Of a DNA stretch of 64,000 bases, positions 24,384 through 31,363 are shown in pieces (positions within the stretch are counted from its first letter, which is position 1; the number at the start of each line of letters is the position of its first letter). The notes under the pieces are model-generated. The model searched no databases. It saw only the letters and a program-made list of their open reading frames with translations, and was not told the DNA's origin. The translations under genes and the position numbers were made by a program. The DNA is from Flavobacteriales bacterium (GTDB lineage: Bacteria; Bacteroidota; Bacteroidia; Flavobacteriales_F; PHOS-HE28), in assembly GCA_016710965.1 (NCBI GenBank), contig JADJTW010000031.1:744001-808000 (forward strand). Direction: 5' to 3'.

Positions 24384-26868
24384 CGTTGCGCTGGCCACGG
24401 GACTCATTGTATCCACGGCACTTGCTCAGTGTGATTTCGTTGACCCGCCGTCGCCACCACAGCAGTTCGGTGGTGGTGGTGGGTCCTATGCTAGCTGGAA
24501 TGGATGGTACCTGCCCACTTCGGGTACCTTACGCATACTTGTGGTGCTGGTGGAGCAGAATGGGGCCGTTGGAAGTACGGAATGGCCCGCGAACCAGTTG
24601 CCCATTTGGGTCGACAATTCCGACCCGAACATGAATCTCTTCGACTGGGATGTCCCAACTGGCACGGCCACCGGTTTGCTCACACGGTATTTCCAGGATG
24701 CTTCTTCGGGTCATTTCAACGTGGTGGCGGACTATCTCCTTGCTCCCGACAATGGTGGCATCTTCCACACCAGCAGTTCGTCCGTATCAACCATCATTAA
24801 TACAGTGAACGCCGCCTTGGGGACGAACATCGTAACAGGGCATGGTTTCACGAGCGTTACCGACTTCGACAAATGGGAAACGAGCACGACGGCCACCGGC
24901 CCTGGTTTGCCGAAGATCCCCGGCGCTGAACCTAATGGGGTCTATGATCATGTGATGTTCATCTACCGTACATCTGGTTGGAACAACAATACCGGATATG
25001 CCTCCTCCTCCGGACTTCCAGTAGCTCTCCTCGGGCACCAAGCCAATACATACAGCTTCTTCTATTCGCACAAAGACCTTCCCATCGACATCATGCGGCA
25101 TGAGTTCAGCCATATGCTCTACGGAGGAAACAATTTCCACACGGGCGGTGGAGGCTGGGCCGGTAGTGGCATTGGAGAGTATTTCATCAATATGGGATGC
25201 GGCTGGAGCAACATGGGCTTGGCAAATGGTTCTTTGAATTCCTGGAACGCCTGGGACCGCCAGCGTATGGGCTGGTATGGTGTCACCAGCGGAGTGGATA
25301 ATGTTTATCCGGTATCCGCGCGCGATGCCAACAATGCAGCAGAGGTGAACGGCGACTTGGACGCTACCGTTCCAAGCGGTGCGGGCATCTACACTTTGCG
25401 GGATTTCGTGAACACCGGCGATGCCATACGCATCAAACTGCCTTTTACTGACCCCAGTGCTGAGTACCCGGAATTCCTGTGGGTGGAGAACCACCAGGGC
25501 CGTGACCAGAATGCTAATCCCTTCGACAAGTGGCAGTACGAAGGCGACCCGTGCATAGAGGGGGTCGTGCCGGGCTTGCAGATGTATGTGCAGATCGACA
25601 AGGAGGTGCGTGAAGCGTCTTCTTCAACACCCATCTATTCGGGACCCGGTGATCACATTCGGCCATTGGATGCCAATGGGCATGTGGACGAGACCTTCGA
25701 AACCACCACACAATTGAACACGTGTATCTGCTGGCTATGTCCCAAGAATCCATTCGTGCGCGGCCTGCCGAACCCGTTGACTGGGACGGCGGACCGCCAC
25801 TGGGTTCCTCTGGATGGGAATGCGGATAACCACATATCGACACCCACACTTGCCGACAGCCCTGCGAACACCATTGAAAGCAGTTCCGGAACCTACCAGA
25901 TGCATGCGTATGATCTGGGCAATTCCCGCCAGGTCTTCACCCCTGGCGGCAACCACAAGCTGGGCATCGGCACCAACCCCAGCAGCGCGACGATGATGAA
26001 TTTGGTGGGATGGATCAACAACATCGACAATCAGCCGAACCTTCGCCGCATCTACCTCAACGGAGTTTCCGTGGAGATCCTGTCGCAGAATGCGGATGGT
26101 TCAATCACCGTGCAAGTGCGTTTTGATGATGTGGATGTGAGCAACGATGCGCGCTGGTGCGCGGATGAGATCCAGTTGAACCCGGTGGTCACCTCCACAG
26201 GTTACTCGCTCAACATCACAACCGGCAACACCCTCTTACTGGACCGTGGCACAACCGCCACGCAGCGGGATGCAACACCGGTGTTGTACAATGGTCAGCA
26301 GGTGTTCAACATGCCAACGCTCATGCGTTGCACCAATGGCACCTTGCTGAACATGGAGGGCGGCAGCCAGTTGATCGTTGATAACGGGAGCACCTTGCGT
26401 CTGGAGTCCGGTTCGCGCTTGGACTTGATGAGCGGTAGCGACCTGCATGTGCGCAACGGTGGTAAGTTCGAGATCATGCCGGGCGCGGTCCTGAACGTCG
26501 CGAACGGTGCGCGGGTGCGCATCGAGGAAGGGCCGGACCCCTCGCTGGATGGTCGTTTGATCTACCATCCGGGCGCCATCATCCATCTGGACGGCACCAC
26601 TTCGGAATTGGCCTTCGCAGGAGTATTGGAGATCAAGGACAACGCCACTTTCCAGGTCGTATCGAACACCAGCCCATTCTACACAAAAGGCACTATCCGG
26701 TTCCACAGCACACGCGTTCCGAGCCAGAACGTGGTGGCCGGGAGCAATTCCCGGTTCGTAGTACGCAGCAATAGCTTCTACCAGCGCGTGCTCTACGTAG
26801 ACCAAGAGAGCCTATATGGTCCAGTGGAACTGGTGGAGTTCACCTCCTTTCGGTATCCGCAGTGCTGA
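24358..26868 (+). CDS. M6-like secreted metalloprotease, first reading-frame segment
   Basis: The ATG at 24358 gives an 836-residue product with signal peptide MAHLKRSISVALATGLIVSTALAQ and an immune-inhibitor-A-like (M6) protease domain over about residues 30-420. The zinc motif HEFSH lies in IMRHEFSHMLYGG (about residue 247), followed by GEYFINMGCGWSN. Cysteine- and glycine-rich sequence follows, then a run of short beta repeats (LRLESGSRLDLMSGSDLHVRNG) from about residue 660 that looks like a right-handed beta-helix. The frame ends at 26868 without a sorting tail, yet related sequence goes on in the -1 frame. It is probably the first part of one larger T9SS protease broken by a 1-base deletion between about 26787 and 26862. 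Confidence 0.75.
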   Translation: MAHLKRSISVALATGLIVSTALAQCDFVDPPSPPQQFGGGGGSYASWNGWYLPTSGTLRILVVLVEQNGAVGSTEWPANQLPIWVDNSDPNMNLFDWDVPTGTATGLLTRYFQDASSGHFNVVADYLLAPDNGGIFHTSSSSVSTIINTVNAALGTNIVTGHGFTSVTDFDKWETSTTATGPGLPKIPGAEPNGVYDHVMFIYRTSGWNNNTGYASSSGLPVALLGHQANTYSFFYSHKDLPIDIMRHEFSHMLYGGNNFHTGGGGWAGSGIGEYFINMGCGWSNMGLANGSLNSWNAWDRQRMGWYGVTSGVDNVYPVSARDANNAAEVNGDLDATVPSGAGIYTLRDFVNTGDAIRIKLPFTDPSAEYPEFLWVENHQGRDQNANPFDKWQYEGDPCIEGVVPGLQMYVQIDKEVREASSSTPIYSGPGDHIRPLDANGHVDETFETTTQLNTCICWLCPKNPFVRGLPNPLTGTADRHWVPLDGNADNHISTPTLADSPANTIESSSGTYQMHAYDLGNSRQVFTPGGNHKLGIGTNPSSATMMNLVGWINNIDNQPNLRRIYLNGVSVEILSQNADGSITVQVRFDDVDVSNDARWCADEIQLNPVVTSTGYSLNITTGNTLLLDRGTTATQRDATPVLYNGQQVFNMPTLMRCTNGTLLNMEGGSQLIVDNGSTLRLESGSRLDLMSGSDLHVRNGGKFEIMPGAVLNVANGARVRIEEGPDPSLDGRLIYHPGAIIHLDGTTSELAFAGVLEIKDNATFQVVSNTSPFYTKGTIRFHSTRVPSQNVVAGSNSRFVVRSNSFYQRVLYVDQESLYGPVELVEFTSFRYPQC

Positions 26869-28391
26869 ACCAGAACGCACGCATCGTTGCGCCGGTCACG
26901 AATGCTTGTGATATCAAGGTGATCAATGCGCGGGTCACATCGCCGGGAGCTACGAACAACCACAGAGGCTACCGATTGAACGGCCAGCAGCAAGTAACGC
27001 TACAGGGTTCGCGCTTCGAACGCGGATCCTATGGGCTGTACACCTTCAACCCAACTCTAGGCAACTCACCCCATGTGAACAACTGCGAATTCGCCGACTG
27101 CGGGATCGGGATGTACAGCTTGGGCAAGGCAGTATCGGTGTACGGCAGCTTGTTCAAGACATGCAAGGCCGGTTTGCTCGCCGAACAGGTTTCGCAAACG
27201 TCCAAGATCATTAACTGTGATGCCAACGGGAACTCGACCGGCATTTTCGTTCAAGGCTCCGCCAGCCTCCTAGTACTCGATCCGGAATTCGACTTCAATG
27301 TAAGAGGCCTCGTCCTGGAAGGAATGGATACCCGGATCGAATGCGGCAGCATCAGCGACAACACCCTCTTGGGCATCCATCTCAAGTATTCCGGAACGCT
27401 CCGGATGGATGGCACGATCGGTCAGGAGCACCCCCCGCTGACCGCGTTGAACAATCCAACCACCATCAGCTTGCTCCAAGCCAACAACGTTTTCCTGAAC
27501 CTTGGGAACAACAGCTTGCGTCCTTTGCAAACCGGTATTGGCAAAACCCTGAACGGCACCTTGATCTGCGGCCCATGGCAAGTGCAGTCCGCTTACAGGA
27601 ACAATTGGGAAGGGACGCCCTTCACGCCACTCACCTCGGCGGAGTATGCCGTGGTCACCTGCGCGGTACAAACACCCGTGATCTTCGACGATCCCTTCGG
27701 CGCGGACGAAACCCCTTGTGGGCAGGCGCTTACCCCGTGCCCGAATCCGCCTTGCGTCACTGGACCGGAGCTCGACGCGTTCGTGCTTTGCCCGAGCTGC
27801 CGCGAAATAGAAACCGATGAACTTGGCACGGTGGACTTGAACATTGCCAGCTTCGAGGCGAAGCTCTTGGGTGACGACGATACCGAACCTGCGAACGAGA
27901 CCGCAGCCATTGATCTGCACGCGCAGATCCTCATGAACGACTTGGAGAACCCAACGGCCGACGAGGCTTACCTGGTCGGATTCAACTACAATGCACTGAA
28001 GGAGAGCTACAGCGATGCCTTGGAGAAGGGCCAGCTCATTGCCGACCCCAACGACCCGGTCACGGATGAATATGTGGGTATGATAACCGAGGTCCAGGAC
28101 AAGCGCATGGATGAGGCGGAGATGGGCGACTATTATGAACTCAAGCTCTTCTCGGCGATCGACAAAGCACAGACACTGCGGGCGGCAGGGAAATATGCTG
28201 ACGCTGTCGCGATGTTCGACGCCATCCTCACATGGGTGGGTCCCGATGAAGAGGATATGGTCTCGCGTTTGGCCTGCTTAACCGTTCTCCGCTACCCAAT
28301 GGCACGGCTCAATGTTCAGGTGGCGTTGGGATCGCGACACGAGAGGGTGGCGTCAGCGTTGTCGGTTTCAGCGGTGAACACACGCGGTTGA
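26862..28391 (+). CDS. Continuation of the metalloprotease gene, second reading-frame segment
   Basis: This frame overlaps the end of the first segment and has no signal peptide of its own; it opens at a GTG at 26862. It continues the beta-helix style (YRLNGQQQVTLQGSRFERGSYGLYTFNP, then repeats of N..F.DCGIGMYS type) to about residue 230. A Cys-rich stretch with CGQALTPCPNPPCV follows, then a helical, acidic region of about 190 residues. The last ~35 residues do not look like a natural C terminus, whereas a T9SS tail is encoded in the next frame from 28280. I read it as the middle part of the same gene. A separately translated protein would lack an export signal. Confidence 0.6.
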   Translation: MLNQNARIVAPVTNACDIKVINARVTSPGATNNHRGYRLNGQQQVTLQGSRFERGSYGLYTFNPTLGNSPHVNNCEFADCGIGMYSLGKAVSVYGSLFKTCKAGLLAEQVSQTSKIINCDANGNSTGIFVQGSASLLVLDPEFDFNVRGLVLEGMDTRIECGSISDNTLLGIHLKYSGTLRMDGTIGQEHPPLTALNNPTTISLLQANNVFLNLGNNSLRPLQTGIGKTLNGTLICGPWQVQSAYRNNWEGTPFTPLTSAEYAVVTCAVQTPVIFDDPFGADETPCGQALTPCPNPPCVTGPELDAFVLCPSCREIETDELGTVDLNIASFEAKLLGDDDTEPANETAAIDLHAQILMNDLENPTADEAYLVGFNYNALKESYSDALEKGQLIADPNDPVTDEYVGMITEVQDKRMDEAEMGDYYELKLFSAIDKAQTLRAAGKYADAVAMFDAILTWVGPDEEDMVSRLACLTVLRYPMARLNVQVALGSRHERVASALSVSAVNTRG

Positions 28392-28546
28392 GCGTATTGG
28401 ACGTTGCTGGTCGGCTCGTTTGGAACGCTTCTACATCGCCCAGCACAACGCTCGTAGGCCAGGACTTCCCCAGTGGTTTGTACAACTACATACTGATCGG
28501 CGAGGGCGGCTCCCGTTGCTCCGGACGCTTCGCAGTGGTTCGCTGA
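28280..28546 (+). pseudogene. T9SS tail of the metalloprotease gene, third reading-frame segment
   Basis: From about 28280 the third frame encodes SPLPNGTAQCSGGVGIA, then THTRLSVLDVAGRLVW-like sequence (EHTRLSVLDVAGRLVWN) and FPSGLYNYILIG, ending FAVVR with TGA at 28544-28546. This is a typical type A sorting tail with no start of its own. A single-base deletion near 28270-28285 would separate it from the upstream frame. Confidence 0.75.
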
Positions 28547-28587
28547 TCCCTAGCAGTTGACTGATATCCGCGCACGCGTGTCCGCAC

Positions 28588-28595
28588 TACATTTG
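28588..28595 (+). promoter_or_regulatory. -7 box TACATTTG before nuoA
   Basis: Perfect TAnnTTTG match 20 bases before the TTG start of nuoA; probably the promoter of the original nuo operon. Confidence 0.5.
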
Positions 28596-28615
28596 GCCGC
28601 CCAATAAACACCCCC

Positions 28616-28993
28616 TTGTTGCTCCAAGCCGTTTCCTCCCCAGCCGACTACCTGCCCATCGTGATGCAGACGCTCATCGCGGTGGGTTTCGTCGGCTTTG
28701 CGCTGTCCGCGGCGGCCTGGCTTGGCCCCAAGATCCACGGCAAGCGCAAGGACGAGAACTTCGAGTGCGGCATCGAACAGCACGGCAACGCGCGCACGCC
28801 GTTCTCGGTGAAGTACCTGCTCATCGCCATCCTTTTCGTGCTCTTCGATGTGGAGATCATCTTCCTCTATCCCTGGGCGGTGAACTTCAAGGAGCTCGGC
28901 ACTGTTGGGTTCGTGGAAATGGTGGTCTTCGTCACCTTCGTTTTGGCTGGCCTCTACTATGTGTTGCGCAAAGGCGTAATGAAGATCGAATGA
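28616..28993 (+). CDS. nuoA: NADH-quinone oxidoreductase subunit A
   Basis: NuoA is a small membrane subunit of respiratory complex I. The 125 residues have three transmembrane helices and the family motifs KDENFECGIEQ (about residues 46-56) and LFDVEIIFLYPWAV (about 79-92). The start is a TTG at 28616; a later in-frame ATG at 28664 would cut into the first helix. Its stop overlaps the ATG of nuoB (ATGA), the usual coupling in this operon. Confidence 0.95.
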   Translation: MLLQAVSSPADYLPIVMQTLIAVGFVGFALSAAAWLGPKIHGKRKDENFECGIEQHGNARTPFSVKYLLIAILFVLFDVEIIFLYPWAVNFKELGTVGFVEMVVFVTFVLAGLYYVLRKGVMKIE

Positions 28994-29196
28994 GCGACAT
29001 CCAAAAGACCGATCGCCCCAAGCCGATCATCGTGGCTCCGCCCGATGGTCACTCCGGCTCTGGCTTCTTCGCCACCAAAGTGGATCAGGCCATCGGCATG
29101 GCGCGCAAGAACAGCTTGTGGCCCCTGCCCTTCGCCACCAGCTGTTGCGGCATCGAGTTCATGAGCGTGCGCTCGGCAGGACCTCTTCGCGGTTAG
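28990..29196 (+). pseudogene. nuoB: NADH-quinone oxidoreductase subunit B, truncated after ~58 residues
   Basis: The frame opens normally with the NuoB N terminus and reaches NSLWPLPFATSCCGIEFM, which includes the first two cysteines that bind iron-sulfur cluster N2. It then turns into SVRSAGPLRG and stops at 29196. The remaining ~110 residues, with the other cluster ligands (the conserved GxCxxSGG and PGCPPRPE regions), are not found in any frame. nuoC and all later nuo genes are missing; a leftward T9SS gene follows. The product could not hold cluster N2. The break is either a real rearrangement or an assembly join. Confidence 0.85.
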
Positions 29197-29244
29197 GTCT
29201 CGAGATCTGCCGACATCACCTCTGATGACGGTCCACTTGAATGA

Positions 29245-29274
29245 GCGAGGCCCGCGGATCACCGCGGGCCTCGC
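29245..29274. terminator. Strong GC-rich hairpin between nuoB remnant and T9SS gene
   Basis: A 13-bp perfect stem (29245-29257 with 29262-29274) and a 4-base loop lie 20 bases behind the end of the leftward T9SS gene. It probably terminates that gene, though no clear T-run follows on either strand. Confidence 0.6.
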
Positions 29275-29293
29275 CATCCAACAGGGTGTTCGA

Positions 29294-30232
29294 TCAATGC
29301 TTGGTCACGCGGCGTACTTCCTCGCGCACGCCATCGCGCAGGTGCACGAAATACACGCCATCGGGGAAGGCCCCAAGATCAACCTGGGAGCGGGTGATGG
29401 CTCCCATGCGAGGCGCGGTAGTGGGCGCCACCACCACGCGGCCGGTAACGTCCAATACTTCCACGACAGCGGATGCCGATGCGCCCGCCCACTCAATGGT
29501 CACGTTTCCTTCGGTGGGGTTCGGGAAGGTGCTGAGCGCTTGTTCAACGGCCTCCTCGTAGCCCACCGTGCTGAGGTCGGTGATGATCACATCATCGATG
29601 TAGAAGAGCGGAACGTTCGTCCCGCCACCTGCATAGGCGAAGAAATCAACACCACCGATGTGGCTCGGGCCTGGCACGTTCGTGAGCCAGCTGTACGCAA
29701 TGGTGCCGTTGAGCGCAATGGTGCCAGCCTGGCTGTTCAGATCGATCACGATGATCACATTGAACCACTGGTCCTGGGTGTAGGTGCCCGCAGTCGTAAC
29801 ACTATTCACGAGGTAGGCCACGGTTCCGTCTGGCGCGAAGGTGACATCCGCCATCCAGCTACCGGCGCCCGGTATCTCGTTGTGCTGCAGGTTGAAATAG
29901 CCGCCATTGCCTGCGGGGATGTACATGTAGAAGCTCAGACCGTACACACCCGTGGAGTGGTCGCCCAAGCCAAGGATCAGATCCACAGGACCGCCTGCGG
30001 CTGCGCCAGTGACCTTGATGCTCAACGGTGCGGAGTAGGCCTGTTCATCGCTCAGTGGCGCGTCCTCCGACCCGCCTGGAGCTTGCGACCACGTGTTCCA
30101 AGGGGCACCAGCGGTTTGTGCGACCATGTCGCCACTGGCGTAGCTGTCGAAATTCTCATTGAGCACGATCACCTGCGCGCCCAGCGCACCGGTGAAAGCT
30201 GTTGCGATACCGAAGAGTAAGGTTCGTTTCAT
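29294..30232 (-). CDS. Secreted protein with LamG/concanavalin-like body and T9SS type A tail
   Basis: A 312-residue protein with signal peptide MKRTLLFGIATAFTGALGAQ. The body (about residues 24-225) starts VIVLNENFDSYASGD and contains HIGGVDFFAYAGGG and FYIDDVIITD, the beta-jellyroll pattern of secreted 'NENFD...YIDDV' proteins of Bacteroidota; such folds often bind carbohydrate. The C-terminal ~80 residues are a clear type A sorting tail (LSTFPNPTEGNVTIEW, VVEVLDVTGRVV, LGAFPDGVYFVHL). It occupies the place where nuoC would be expected, on the opposite strand. Ligand unknown. Confidence 0.8.
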   Translation of the reverse strand: MKRTLLFGIATAFTGALGAQVIVLNENFDSYASGDMVAQTAGAPWNTWSQAPGGSEDAPLSDEQAYSAPLSIKVTGAAAGGPVDLILGLGDHSTGVYGLSFYMYIPAGNGGYFNLQHNEIPGAGSWMADVTFAPDGTVAYLVNSVTTAGTYTQDQWFNVIIVIDLNSQAGTIALNGTIAYSWLTNVPGPSHIGGVDFFAYAGGGTNVPLFYIDDVIITDLSTVGYEEAVEQALSTFPNPTEGNVTIEWAGASASAVVEVLDVTGRVVVAPTTAPRMGAITRSQVDLGAFPDGVYFVHLRDGVREEVRRVTKH

Positions 30233-30257
30233 GGTTCGAGGGGTTTTGTTTGGGTCG

Positions 30258-30265
30258 AAAAGGTA
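30258..30265 (-). promoter_or_regulatory. -7-like box TACCTTTT before the T9SS gene
   Basis: TACCTTTT on the minus strand, 25 bases before the ATG at 30232; one base off TAnnTTTG. Confidence 0.35.
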
Positions 30266-30369
30266 ATCATCCTTGTGACCGATGGTTCATCCCGGGAGCA
30301 GAACTTGCCTCCTCCTGGGGATCGAACCCGGCGTGATCTTTGGGGTCATACGTCCATAATCCCCGCACC

Positions 30370-31314
30370 ATGAAGACGCTTTTCACCATCCTGGCTTCGG
30401 CCTTTATCGTTGCCCAGGCGTTCGCAGCAAAGCCGATTCCCGCAGCAGCCGATAGCACCGGCCTCCCTGGCGACCACTTCGATCTGCAAGGTGCGGTGGA
30501 GCTGTTCAAAGTCGCCAAGGACTTGGAGAGCTTCGAACGAAGCCTGAACACCGAGGAGCAGCACGTGAACAACCTCGATCTCGATGCCGATGGCAAGGTG
30601 GACTACGTGCGCGTGATCGACCACGCCGAAGGCGAGGCGCATGCGATCACCATGCAGGTGGCCTTGGGCAAGGAGGAATTCCAGGATGTGGCGGTGATCG
30701 AATTGGAGAAGAACGGCGATGCGAGCGCAGTGCTGCAGATCCGCGGAGCCGAAGAGCTCTATGGCGCCGATGTCATCGTTGAACCGTTCGAGGAGAAAGA
30801 GGTGGCTCCCACCGGTACAGGCCCATCTGCACCGGATGATCTTCCGCGTATCCGCATCTGGGTGAACGTATGGGCATGGCCTTGTGTCACGTGGATCTAT
30901 GGACCTACCTACATCGTGTGGAGTTCACCTTGGTACTGGGGCTACTACCCGCCTTGGTGGAGCCCGTGGTCGCCTTGGGGATGGAGCGCTTGGTACAGCT
31001 GGAACCGTCCGTATTGGGGCTGGTACCACCAAGTCGGCATGTGCAGGACGACGAACGCCCATGCTCTCTACCAGCATCGCGCTTCGCATTCCGCAATTGT
31101 GCGACAACGCACGCAAGCCGTGCGTGAAGCCCGAGCAGCGACGCGCGTACAGCCAGCAAAGCAGGAAAAGCGTCCGGGGCAGGCATCGCCCCGCTCGCGG
31201 CAGCGCAACAACGGGGTTAAGCCGCAGCGCCCGCCTCAGCCCACAACCCGTCCGGCACCGGGCAGAGGCGGATCCAATCCCGGTCGCACGGCACCGGTCC
31301 GTCGAAGTCGCTGA
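30370..31314 (+). CDS. Secreted protein with Trp/Tyr-rich segment, function unknown
   Basis: A 314-residue protein starting MKTLFTILASAFIVAQAFA, a signal peptide that sets the start at 30370. The region to about residue 160 is acidic and alpha/beta (NNLDLDADGKVDYVRVIDHAEG resembles a calcium-binding-like DxDxDG loop). Residues ~165-215 are packed with Trp, Tyr and Pro (SPWYWGYYPPWWSPW), and the last ~90 are Arg/Gln/Pro-rich and basic. Proteins of this plan are common in Bacteroidota, but I know no function. An envelope or DNA/polyanion-contacting role for the basic tail is a guess. Confidence 0.7.
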   Translation: MKTLFTILASAFIVAQAFAAKPIPAAADSTGLPGDHFDLQGAVELFKVAKDLESFERSLNTEEQHVNNLDLDADGKVDYVRVIDHAEGEAHAITMQVALGKEEFQDVAVIELEKNGDASAVLQIRGAEELYGADVIVEPFEEKEVAPTGTGPSAPDDLPRIRIWVNVWAWPCVTWIYGPTYIVWSSPWYWGYYPPWWSPWSPWGWSAWYSWNRPYWGWYHQVGMCRTTNAHALYQHRASHSAIVRQRTQAVREARAATRVQPAKQEKRPGQASPRSRQRNNGVKPQRPPQPTTRPAPGRGGSNPGRTAPVRRSR

Positions 31315-31338
31315 GCAAGGCTGATCCTAGGCTTCGGC

Positions 31339-31346
31339 TACTTTCG
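31339..31346 (+). promoter_or_regulatory. -7-like box TACTTTCG before ileS
   Basis: The box lies 17 bases before the ileS ATG; no clear -33 element. Confidence 0.4.
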
Positions 31347-31363
31347 CGGCCCTTACAGCCGCG

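Noticed and set aside
30300..30365. tRNA-like T-arm (GGATCGAACCC) on the minus strand, possibly a tRNA or tmRNA
   Set aside because: The T-stem has a mismatch, no matching acceptor strand for the 3' side is found at the right distance, there is no CCA and no anticodon arm.
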